From positions 1 through 6,825 of the forward strand of contig JAGUWA010000100.1 in assembly GCA_020062605.1 (NCBI GenBank): a stretch of DNA of 6,825 bases. Direction: 5' to 3'. Made by a program: the position numbers and the translations under genes. Within the stretch, counting starts at the first letter, position 1. Every line of letters begins with the position of its first letter. Origin of the DNA: Parvibaculum sp. (GTDB taxonomy: Bacteria; Pseudomonadota; Alphaproteobacteria; Parvibaculales; Parvibaculaceae). This document shows positions 1-4,358 of the stretch, one piece after another. The notes under the pieces were generated by a model that did no database searches, had not been told where the DNA came from, and worked only from the letters and a program-made list of their open reading frames with translations.

Positions 1-112
1 GGCGGGGCTTCTGCATGTCGCCGGGCGTCTCGGCGCGGATGACTGGCAGGGGCGGCGGGGCGTGCAGTTCACGATCGAGGACGCCGTTCCGACGCGCGAC
101 GCACGGCCGTGA
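1..112 (+). CDS. recJ: RecJ single-stranded-DNA exonuclease, C-terminal end (partial)
   Basis: Only the last 36 residues are present; the in-frame codons begin at base 2 and stop at TGA 110-112. The peptide reads LLHVAGRLGADDWQGRR, then VQFTIEDAVPTRDARP. It resembles the C-terminal OB-fold strand pattern of RecJ, where a 'valaGrL..d.WqGr..vQl.ieDa' segment closes the protein. RecJ is a cytoplasmic 5'-3' exonuclease acting on single-stranded DNA in recombination and mismatch repair. The catalytic DHH motifs lie outside the window, so the call rests on this tail alone. A hairpin and a tRNA promoter follow, so RecJ appears to be the last gene of its transcript. Confidence 0.75.
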   Translation, partial: AGLLHVAGRLGADDWQGRRGVQFTIEDAVPTRDARP

Positions 113-123
113 AAACGGCAGGT

Positions 124-146
124 TTTGAGCGCGTTCCCGGCTCAAA
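124..146 (+). terminator. Hairpin after recJ, possible terminator
   Basis: A perfect 7-bp inverted repeat, TTTGAGC (124-130) and GCTCAAA (140-146), encloses a 9-base loop and starts 12 bases after the recJ stop. No T-run follows, so it is not a canonical intrinsic terminator. It could be a weak terminator, an mRNA-stabilising 3' hairpin, or chance. Confidence 0.35.
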
Positions 147-153
147 TCGGGGG

Positions 154-182
154 TTGCCAGAGGCGGTTTCGCCCCTTATAAG
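154..182 (+). promoter_or_regulatory. Promoter of tRNA-Glu
   Basis: A -35 box TTGCCA (154-159) and a -10 box TATAAG (177-182) are separated by exactly 17 bases, upstream of the tRNA on the same strand. The bases after the -10 are GCGCGC, a GC-rich discriminator typical of stable-RNA promoters under stringent control. Transcription would start near 189, giving a leader of about 40 bases before the tRNA, to be removed by RNase P. Confidence 0.7.
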
Positions 183-230
183 GCGCGCTCGTGGCGGGTT
201 CTTCCGCCCGGCCGCGCCGCGGTCCCGCGT

Positions 231-305
231 GCGCCCTTCGTCTATCGGTTAGGACGCCAGATTTTCATTCTGGAAAGAGGGGTTCGACTCCCCTAGGGCG
301 TGCCA
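231..305 (+). tRNA. tRNA-Glu (anticodon TTC)
   Basis: The cloverleaf can be drawn completely. The acceptor stem pairs GCGCCCT (231-237) with AGGGCGT (295-301), with a terminal G-U. The anticodon stem CCAGA/TCTGG (257-261, 269-273) holds the loop TTTTCAT, with anticodon TTC at 264-266. The T stem AGGGG/CCCCT (278-282, 290-294) encloses the loop TTCGACT. The discriminator is G302, and CCA (303-305) is encoded. The 5' segment CCCTTCGTCTA matches bacterial tRNA-Glu genes. It decodes GAA and, by wobble, GAG; charged tRNA-Glu also feeds C5-pathway haem synthesis in alphaproteobacteria only where GltX/HemA is used, which this window does not show. Its 3' end borders the apparent accessory region. 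Confidence 0.97.
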
Positions 306-324
306 GCAAATTCAACGACTTAAG

Positions 325-382
325 CCGTTCAGCCGCGATCCGTTCAACCGCCGTTCAAGTTTCTTCTGGCGATCCGTTCAAC
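325..382. repeat. CCGTTCA direct repeats downstream of tRNA-Glu
   Basis: CCGTTCA occurs four times in the same orientation, at 325-331, 340-346, 351-357 and 374-380. Two copies sit inside a perfect 14-bp direct repeat, GCGATCCGTTCAAC (335-348 and 369-382). The cluster begins 20 bases after the tRNA 3' end and overlaps the 3' end of the minus-strand gene 738-355. Spacing is irregular (15, 11 and 23 bases). It could be a protein-binding array, such as integrase arm-type sites or a replication or partition iteron, or a decayed repeat. No partner gene is visible. Confidence 0.6.
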
Positions 383-738
383 TTCGCGCGCGCTTTGTTC
401 CCCGCGCGTTCGGGGAGCCCAGCGGGATATTCACTTTTCAGCCGCCTCCTCGCGTCTTCCCATGACAGAGACTCGTGGACGAAGAACGTGAATGTCGTTG
501 CGCCGTCGCTTGCACGCTGCGATGCGGGCCGTCGAAAGATGAAGTCCATTTCGCGATAGGTATCGGACTGTTTCGCAGTGGCGCCCTCTGTGGTGAAGCC
601 GCTTGCGATGTTCGCCCCCAGCGGCGCCAGCGGGCGCGGCAGAACGACGCACGTCAAATCGACCGGCAGGGAAATATCCGTCATATCGAGCGGGCCGCCA
701 TAGAGCGTCACGGCCTTCATCTGCGCTGCGCTGCTCAT
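355..738 (-). CDS. Hypothetical phage-like protein (127 aa)
   Basis: Function not recognised. The ATG at 738-736 is preceded by an AAAGGA-type ribosome-binding site about six bases upstream. It also overlaps the stop of the upstream gene as ATGA, so the two genes look translationally coupled. The protein is soluble, without signal peptide or membrane helix. Residues 8-18 read KAVTLYGGPLD; small phage and prophage proteins often open with a similar 'GGPxDG' segment. Residues 61-68 (YREMDFIF) and 82-104 (TFTFFVHESL...RLKSEY) look like structured strands and a helix. The last 20 or so residues are polar and run into the CCGTTCA repeats, so the C-terminus may be eroded or newly acquired. A prophage-remnant origin is inferred from position beside the tRNA and from the gene style. 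Confidence 0.6.
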   Translation of the reverse strand: MSSAAQMKAVTLYGGPLDMTDISLPVDLTCVVLPRPLAPLGANIASGFTTEGATAKQSDTYREMDFIFRRPASQRASDGATTFTFFVHESLSWEDARRRLKSEYPAGLPERAGNKARAKLNGSPEET

Positions 739-920
739 GCCTTTTCCTTTCGCTTCCTGGTGCGGCGCGCTTCGCCGTCGGCCGCGCGGATGGCGCCCAT
801 GTAAACACGGCCGAAGCGTTCAACCTCTTTCTTCGCCGCGCCAAGATGGGCGTGTGGCATGTCTGGAGCGACGAGCATATGCGGCGCTACCTCGCCGAGC
901 TCCGGTTCCACTGGGACCAT
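735..920 (-). CDS. Small basic hypothetical protein (61 aa)
   Basis: Function not recognised. I place the start at ATG 920-918 because GGGGA lies six bases upstream on the minus strand. A TTG two codons earlier would leave no room for that site. The 61-residue product has a neutral N-terminal half (VPVEPELGEVAPHMLVAPD), a predicted helix at about 28-48 (GAAKKEVERFGRVYMGAIRAA) and a strongly basic tail (ARRTRKRKEK) that could bind nucleic acid. Its TGA stop overlaps the ATG of the 127-residue gene by four bases, indicating a two-gene unit. No membrane segment or metal-binding cysteines are visible. It is short and in GC-rich DNA, so reality rests mainly on the ribosome-binding site and the coupling. 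Confidence 0.5.
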   Translation of the reverse strand: MVPVEPELGEVAPHMLVAPDMPHAHLGAAKKEVERFGRVYMGAIRAADGEARRTRKRKEKA

Positions 921-1000
921 CGCCAATCCCCAAGGGCAGCGGCAAGCGACGTGAGCTTGTTGCCGTTCCCTCCATCGTCCTTATGCGGATTTTGTTGTCG

Positions 1001-1016
1001 CGCGGCCATGGCCGCG
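1001..1016. repeat. 16-bp perfect palindrome
   Basis: CGCGGCCATGGCCGCG is perfectly self-complementary about the 1008/1009 junction. It is entirely GC apart from the central AT, so chance is more likely than for an AT-rich palindrome in this genome. It lies about 80 bases upstream of the start of the 61-residue gene. Confidence 0.5.
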
Positions 1017-1088
1017 AGCTTCGCCGGACGAAAACCGGGAGCGTCGCCGAGCCCGCTCAACGTCCCAAAAAAACCGACGCCAGCCCTA

Positions 1089-1107
1089 TAAGAATCGACG
1101 ATTCTTA
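1089..1107. promoter_or_regulatory. 19-bp palindrome, operator-like
   Basis: TAAGAATCGACGATTCTTA has perfect 9-bp arms around a single central base (1098). The one-base centre makes an RNA hairpin poor, and suggests a site for a dimeric DNA-binding protein. It is AT-rich in a GC-rich neighbourhood. It lies about 170 bases upstream of the minus-strand gene starting at 920, and about 55 bases past the terminator of the 1680-1211 pair. The binding protein is unknown and no regulator gene is adjacent. Confidence 0.5.
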
Positions 1108-1150
1108 ACCCGTGATCGTGGCCACTGAATTTGACTCACAGGCGCGAAGG

Positions 1151-1185
1151 CACAACAAAAGCCGCCAAACCTACGGCTTGGCGGC
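1151..1185 (-). terminator. Intrinsic terminator of the 1680-1211 gene pair
   Basis: On the minus strand, GCCGCCAA pairs with TTGGCGGC (1185-1178 and 1168-1161), a perfect 8-bp stem with a 9-base loop. It is followed at once by TTTTGTTGTG (1160-1151). It starts 25 bases past the stop codon at 1211. This is the clearest intrinsic terminator in the window and supports the two upstream small ORFs being genuine transcribed genes. Confidence 0.8.
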
Positions 1186-1210
1186 CTCACCTCAATCACA
1201 GCTTGTCGTG

Positions 1211-1399
1211 TTACGCAGCCTTGTTATGCGTCTGATCGCGCGCCTTGTTGCCGAACAAGGCACCAAAAACTCCGGAAAGCGGCGTAAGGAACAACGCAAC
1301 GGCTTCGGAAGCCTGCTTCCGAAGATAGGTTTCATCCACCACAAATCGAGCCCCATTCTTGGGTTCCACCGAGGCGGGCTGTTCTCTGCCGTTGGTCAT
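1211..1399 (-). CDS. Small hypothetical protein with hydrophobic helix (62 aa)
   Basis: Function not recognised. The start is ATG 1399-1397: it has a strong GGAGG five bases upstream and forms an ATGA overlap with the stop of the upstream membrane-protein gene. An ATG seven codons earlier has no such site. The product begins with a polar stretch (1-18), then FVVDETYLRKQ (19-29), then a hydrophobic segment at about 32-50 (SEAVALFLTPLSGVFGALFG) broken by Pro40, and a basic polar tail (51-62). The segment could be one short membrane helix or an amphipathic, membrane-lying helix. Coupled translation, a shared terminator and a membrane-protein partner suggest that the two products act together at the membrane, for example as a lysis, toxin or structural pair. 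That role is a guess. Confidence 0.65.
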   Translation of the reverse strand: MTNGREQPASVEPKNGARFVVDETYLRKQASEAVALFLTPLSGVFGALFGNKARDQTHNKAA

Positions 1400-1680
1400 A
1401 GCGACCTCCATCCGTTCCATAGTGCTTTAATTAACTTGGCGACCTCGGCTGCCAAAAACAAGCCGAAACTGAAGACGTCAACCCAGAAGATACCCCACTC
1501 GACCCAATGCAGACCGCCGAGAAGCCACTCTGGTGCCACATTCCAGGTTTCAATCCATTTAACGAGACCAGCCAGCGCAACAGCGACCAGTGCGATCAAA
1601 ACGAACAAAATCGCGCCAACGATAACCTGAACAGAAAAGTCGCCAACAGGCTTCAGGCCAGGTGGTAACGACAGCGCCAT
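1396..1680 (-). CDS. Trp-rich two-helix membrane protein (94 aa), unknown function
   Basis: Function not recognised. The ATG at 1680-1678 has GGAG five bases upstream. Two membrane helices are visible: residues about 17-41 (VQVIVGAILFVLIALVAVALAGLV) in their first run, and about 59-85, which carries Glu61 and Asp68 inside an otherwise hydrophobic run. Trp occurs eight times (42, 46, 52, 59, 62, 66, 88, 91), bunched at the predicted helix ends, as in interfacial anchoring. There is no cleavable signal peptide. The loop between helices is short (about 42-58), so a hairpin topology with both ends on one side is likely. The gene is followed by the 62-residue gene through an ATGA overlap. Two-helix proteins of this size include holins, toxins and small phage membrane proteins, but no family match is claimed. 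Base composition here is visibly less GC-rich than in the flanking metabolic genes, consistent with transfer. Confidence 0.72.
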   Translation of the reverse strand: MALSLPPGLKPVGDFSVQVIVGAILFVLIALVAVALAGLVKWIETWNVAPEWLLGGLHWVEWGIFWVDVFSFGLFLAAEVAKLIKALWNGWRSL

Positions 1681-1730
1681 TTCATCTCCGATAAAGCAGA
1701 AAATTTACCCGACCCACCCCAACACTTCTT

Positions 1731-1783
1731 GCCATAATTTTCTTTCAAGGGCCACAAGATGTAAATGTTGGTCAAATTATGGC
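1731..1783. promoter_or_regulatory. Inverted repeat upstream of the membrane-protein gene pair
   Basis: GCCATAATTT (1731-1740) and AAATTATGGC (1774-1783) are perfect 10-bp inverted repeats with 33 bases between them, lying 51-103 bases upstream of the start at 1680. Their centres are 43 bp apart, about four helical turns. A TTGACC (minus strand, 1775-1770) overlaps the distal arm and could be a -35 box, but no good -10 follows at 16-18 bases. The pair could be an operator bound by looping dimers, or an end structure of the inserted element. Confidence 0.5.
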
Positions 1784-1893
1784 TGGGGAATCACCTGAGT
1801 TTGGTTCATAGGTGCGATTCGGAAAGAAGGGCTTGGCGACCCCGCGAGAAAAATTCACGCAGGATCACACAGTCCGGTTCATTCAGAGGGTGC

Positions 1894-2265
1894 TCAGTAG
1901 GCGCCGAAGCTGCCTGTCGTGCCGCCGGGCACGATGTAGCTCTCGCCCTCGTCGTCATAGCATTCGGCGTAGGCGAAGCGGACCTCGCTGTCCGGATCAC
2001 CCGTCAGCTTGCTTCGGCATTCGGCAGGATCGAGCCCCGGATCCCGCTCGTCGTAATGACCCCACTCGGGAAAAAGCCTGTTGTAGTAGGCATCCTGGTT
2101 GCGAAGCTGGACATAGGGCTCCCAGCGCGAGTCGAGCTCATTGCCGACGCCGGGACGAAATCCATTGAGGCCGGGATGCATGGCATCGGCCTCATCCGCC
2201 GCCGCGACGGAGGCAGAGAGAACGAGAAAACCGGCGATCAATGTGTGAGCCAGTATTCGCATCAT
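1894..2265 (-). CDS. Small secreted/periplasmic protein of unknown function (123 aa)
   Basis: A clear Sec signal peptide is seen at residues 1-23: MMR, a hydrophobic core (ILAHTLIAGFLVLSASVA) and a small-residue AAA cleavage region before DEADA. The mature part of about 100 residues is acidic and rich in aromatic residues (WEPYVQLRNQDAYYNRLFPEWGHYDERD at about 48-75 in shortened form). It has two cysteines, Cys83 and Cys102, that could form a disulfide in the periplasm. Its C-terminus is Gly/Thr-rich (GGTTGSFGAY). No known domain is recognised. Two adjacent ATG codons (2265 and 2262) are possible starts. Neither has a ribosome-binding site, but an extended -10 box sits just upstream, suggesting leaderless translation. 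The gene follows gloA by 24 bases on the same strand, so it may also be read from gloA. Confidence 0.82.
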   Translation of the reverse strand: MMRILAHTLIAGFLVLSASVAAADEADAMHPGLNGFRPGVGNELDSRWEPYVQLRNQDAYYNRLFPEWGHYDERDPGLDPAECRSKLTGDPDSEVRFAYAECYDDEGESYIVPGGTTGSFGAY

Positions 2266-2272
2266 AAAAACA

Positions 2273-2281
2273 AGTATAGCA
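2273..2281 (-). promoter_or_regulatory. Extended -10 promoter, possibly giving a leaderless mRNA
   Basis: On the minus strand, TGCTATACT is an extended -10 element (TGn plus TATACT, close to TATAAT). Seven bases (TGTTTTT) separate it from the first ATG at 2265, so transcription would start at or within a base or two of the A of one of the two tandem ATGs. No strong -35 is seen, as is usual for extended -10 promoters. No Shine-Dalgarno sequence lies between. Confidence 0.5.
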
Positions 2282-2289
2282 CATGAAGA

Positions 2290-2709
2290 TTACCAGTGTC
2301 CCGTGTTCGGCATGGAGGCCCAGGGCTCGCGGGGTTCGAGCGGTTTGCCCGCCTGAAGGAGCTCTATCGAGACATTGTCGGGCGAGCGGACGAAGGCCAT
2401 GCGCCCGTCGCGGGGCGGGCGGTTGATGGTGACGCCGGCCTGCATCAGCCGGTCGCAGGTCTCGTAGATGTCGTCGACCTGGTAGGCGAGGTGGCCGAAA
2501 TTGCGGCCTTCGCCGAGCTCTTCCGGGTCCCAGTTCCAGGTGAGTTCGACCTGCGCGTCCTTCTGGCCGGGAGCGGCAAGGAAGACGAGGCTGAAGCGGC
2601 CTTCCTCGATGTCGAAGCGGCCGAGGTTCTCGAGGCCGAGTTTGTCGCAATAAAAGTCCAGCGACTTGTCGAGGTCGCTGACGCGCACCATGGTGTGCAG
2701 ATATTTCAT
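2290..2709 (-). CDS. gloA: Lactoylglutathione lyase (glyoxalase I)
   Basis: The 139-residue product converts the hemithioacetal of methylglyoxal and glutathione to S-D-lactoylglutathione in the cytoplasm, the first step of glutathione-dependent methylglyoxal detoxification. It has two beta-alpha-beta-beta-beta units of the VOC fold. The metal ligands are all present: His5 (KYLHTMVRV), Glu55 (AQVELTWNW), His73 (FGHLAYQVDD) and Glu116 (SIELLQ). They correspond to His5, Glu56, His74 and Glu122 of the E. coli enzyme. The short form suggests the Ni/Co-type bacterial class. The ATG at 2709 has AAGGA six bases upstream. The gene is divergent from the Sir2 gene, with 76 bases between starts. The C-terminal tail (EPREPWASMPNTGHW) is typical of proteobacterial GloA. 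The partner gloB is not in the window. Confidence 0.95.
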   Translation of the reverse strand: MKYLHTMVRVSDLDKSLDFYCDKLGLENLGRFDIEEGRFSLVFLAAPGQKDAQVELTWNWDPEELGEGRNFGHLAYQVDDIYETCDRLMQAGVTINRPPRDGRMAFVRSPDNVSIELLQAGKPLEPREPWASMPNTGHW

Positions 2710-2785
2710 CGATGATCCTTGATGTGTGGGGCAGTTGACGCATGATTCCCCATGACGCAGGCAAGGTCAAAGGAACGGAGCGGGA

Positions 2786-3526
2786 ATGCAGCGCGAACTG
2801 AAGCGTGCCATAGATGAAGCCTATCGCGTGGTGATTTTCACCGGCGCGGGGATCAGTACGGAATCGGGCATTCCCGATTTCAGGAGCCCTGGCGGGCTGT
2901 GGACGAAGATGGCGCCTATCGACTTCCAGGACTATCTGCGCTCCGCCGACATACGCGCCGAGGCCTGGCGGCGGAAGTTCGAAATCGACAAGACCATTGT
3001 GAAGGCGGAGCCCAACAAAGGGCACATGGCGATCGCGAAGCTGGTGGACGAGGGGAAGGTGGCCCATGTCATCACCCAGAACATCGACAATCTGCACCAG
3101 GCGTCCGGCATCCCGTCCGAGAAGATCATCGAGCTGCATGGCAACGGCACCTACGCGAAGTGCCTCGAATGCGGAGAGCGGCACGAACTCTTCTGGGTGA
3201 AGGAAATGTTCGAGGCGTCGGGCAAGGCGCCGGATTGCCGCTCCTGCGGCGGCATCGTGAAGTCCGCCACGATCTCTTTCGGGCAGGCGATGCCGGAAGA
3301 GGAAATGAACCGCGCGCATGAAGCGACGCTCGGCTGCGATCTCTTTCTGGCCATCGGCTCGTCGCTGCAGGTTTATCCGGCGGCGGGTTTTCCGATCCTC
3401 GCAAAGCGGAACGGGGCGACGCTCGTCATCCTCAATCGCGAGCCGACGGAACTCGACCAGATTGCCGATCTCGTGATCCATGACGAGATCGGACCGACGC
3501 TTGCGCCCATCGCGATGCTGAACTAG
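2786..3526 (+). CDS. cobB: NAD-dependent protein deacylase, Sir2 family
   Basis: This 246-residue sirtuin removes acyl groups from protein lysines, consuming NAD+ and releasing nicotinamide and O-acyl-ADP-ribose. The Rossmann-type NAD site is GAGISTESGIPDFR (20-33) and TQNIDNLH (97-104). The catalytic base is His118 (LHGN). The zinc ligands are Cys126, Cys129, Cys151 and Cys154. FGQAMP (165-170) and IGSSLQVYPAAG (190-201) complete the pocket. The Tyr-x-x-Arg pair that gives SIRT5-like enzymes desuccinylase activity is not evident; the equivalent stretch reads RAEAWRRKF, so a deacetylase or lipoamidase-like specificity is more likely. The ATG at 2786 follows a GGAG site (2777-2780). Bacterial sirtuins typically reactivate acetyl-CoA synthetase, but no such partner is adjacent. 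The symbol is used in the general sense of a bacterial sirtuin. Confidence 0.93.
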   Translation: MQRELKRAIDEAYRVVIFTGAGISTESGIPDFRSPGGLWTKMAPIDFQDYLRSADIRAEAWRRKFEIDKTIVKAEPNKGHMAIAKLVDEGKVAHVITQNIDNLHQASGIPSEKIIELHGNGTYAKCLECGERHELFWVKEMFEASGKAPDCRSCGGIVKSATISFGQAMPEEEMNRAHEATLGCDLFLAIGSSLQVYPAAGFPILAKRNGATLVILNREPTELDQIADLVIHDEIGPTLAPIAMLN

Positions 3527-3530
3527 CGAG

Positions 3531-4265
3531 CTAGCGCGCGGTCGCCCAACCGCCGGCGACGGGGATCAACTGGCCGGTGATGAAATCGGAGTTTGGGCCC
3601 GCCAGGAAGGCGACGATGGCTGCGGCTTCCTCCGGCTTGCCGAGACGGCGGAGCGGAATGTTCGAAAGAATCTTCTCGCGCGATTTCGGATCGTCGAGAA
3701 GCGAGGCCGGGAAGTAGTCCGGGCTTTCGATGAAATTGAAGGCCAGCGCATTCACCTGGATGTTGAATGAGGCAAGCTCCTTGGCAAGCGTCAGGGCGAG
3801 CGAATTCGCGGCGCCGCGCGCGGCGGCATAGAGGCTGTAATTCGGGATGCCGTTCAGCGGCGCGGCGGACGAGAGAAAGAGGATCTTGCCTGCCTGTTGC
3901 GCCTTCATGGCGGGCACGGCGGCACGCGTCATCGCGAAGGACTTGAAGACCAGGGCCTCGAAGGTCTCGTGCATGTCCTTGTCGGTTGCCTCGTCGACGG
4001 GGCCGCGCACGGCAGGCCAGGCGTCGTTATTGATGAGGACATCGAGGCGGCCCTCGGCCTCGATGACGGCGGCGACGGCTTCCTTCGGATCGGTCACGGG
4101 GAGGGTCTTCACGCCGGGCATCTTCTCCTCGAAGGCGGCGCGGGCGGCGGCATCAGAGAAGCTCGCATCGACGCCATAGACGGAGGCCCCCTCGGCGAGC
4201 AGGGCGCGGGCGGAAGGGCCGCCGACGAAATGGGCAATGTCGGTGATCAGAATGCTGCGCGCCAT
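3531..4265 (-). CDS. Halohydrin dehalogenase-like SDR-fold protein
   Basis: The 244-residue protein has the short-chain dehydrogenase fold but not the Gly-rich cofactor motif. The usual TGxxxGxG is replaced by T8-DIAH-F13-V-G15, matching the T-x4-F-x-G halide-site motif of halohydrin dehalogenases. The catalytic triad is Ser133, Tyr146 and Arg150 in the spacing S-x12-Y-x3-R, with Arg in place of the SDR Lys. In HheC the triad is Ser132, Tyr145, Arg149. The SDR NNAG is replaced by NND (79-81), like the SND of known Hhe enzymes. The stretches VDASFSDAAARAAFEEKMPG and SPDYFP also resemble HheA-type enzymes as I recall them. Such enzymes convert vicinal halohydrins to epoxides and reversibly open epoxides with halide, cyanide or azide, without NAD(P). 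Known HheC has GPN at the halide loop; here it is AFN (175-177), so activity is not certain. The ATG at 4265 follows GGGGA. The gene converges on the Sir2 gene, with four bases between stops. Confidence 0.8.
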   Translation of the reverse strand: MARSILITDIAHFVGGPSARALLAEGASVYGVDASFSDAAARAAFEEKMPGVKTLPVTDPKEAVAAVIEAEGRLDVLINNDAWPAVRGPVDEATDKDMHETFEALVFKSFAMTRAAVPAMKAQQAGKILFLSSAAPLNGIPNYSLYAAARGAANSLALTLAKELASFNIQVNALAFNFIESPDYFPASLLDDPKSREKILSNIPLRRLGKPEEAAAIVAFLAGPNSDFITGQLIPVAGGWATAR

Positions 4266-4292
4266 GTTTTCCCCGCCAAATCAGGATTGTCA

Positions 4293-4342
4293 GTTCTTGT
4301 CCGGCCGTGAGACTGTGTTGCCTCAGGAAGAAGGTCAAGAAC
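4293..4342. promoter_or_regulatory. Divergent intergenic region with a GTTCTTG/CAAGAAC inverted repeat
   Basis: The 93 bases between the starts of the dehalogenase-like gene (minus) and the alpha-glucosidase gene (plus) must hold both promoters. GTTCTTG (4293-4299) and CAAGAAC (4336-4342) are 7-bp inverted repeats 36 bases apart. No convincing -35/-10 pair is seen for either gene. The repeat is short and may be chance. Confidence 0.3.
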
Positions 4343-4358
4343 AAGCAGGGGATGCGGC

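Larger units (their letters stand above)
921..1160. other. Gene-free stretch with two palindromes
   Basis: I see no convincing gene here. The open plus-strand frames crossing it lack ribosome-binding sites and have shadow-like composition. It contains a 16-bp palindrome at 1001-1016, a run of seven A at about 1067-1073 and a 19-bp palindrome at 1089-1107. It should include the promoter for the minus-strand pair 920-355, but no -35/-10 pair stands out. Confidence 0.5.

Noticed and set aside
603..1108. Overlapping plus-strand frames of 162 and 123 codons
   Set aside because: Cys/Arg/Ala/Ser-rich products without ribosome-binding sites run antisense to the 738-355 and 920-735 pair and into non-coding DNA; they are typical GC-rich shadows.
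1112..1630. 172-codon plus-strand open frame opposite the small membrane genes
   Set aside because: There is no ribosome-binding site and no domain. The opposite strand has two genes with strong ribosome-binding sites, a coupling overlap and a terminator, which explain the region better.
1753..1775. Sigma70-type promoter for the membrane cassette with -35 TTGACC (minus strand)
   Set aside because: At 16-18 bases downstream the sequence is GCCCTT-like, with no acceptable -10. Other -10-like stretches nearby lack a matching -35.
1816..1845. Possible att repeat resembling the tRNA-Glu segment ATTCTGGAAAGAGGGG
   Set aside because: ATTCGGAAAGAAGGG shares most bases with tRNA positions 267-282 but needs an indel and a mismatch, and the match fades beyond. 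True att duplications are usually exact and include the tRNA 3' end.
2736..2765. Plus-strand promoter TTGACG upstream of the Sir2 gene
   Set aside because: The -35 is good, but the hexamer 17 bases downstream (CAGGCA) is not a credible -10, so I do not annotate it.
2192..3481. 429-codon minus-strand open frame spanning the Sir2 and gloA genes
   Set aside because: It crosses two well-supported genes, one antisense and one in another frame, and has a low-complexity Arg/Pro/Leu product. It is explained by GC3 bias.
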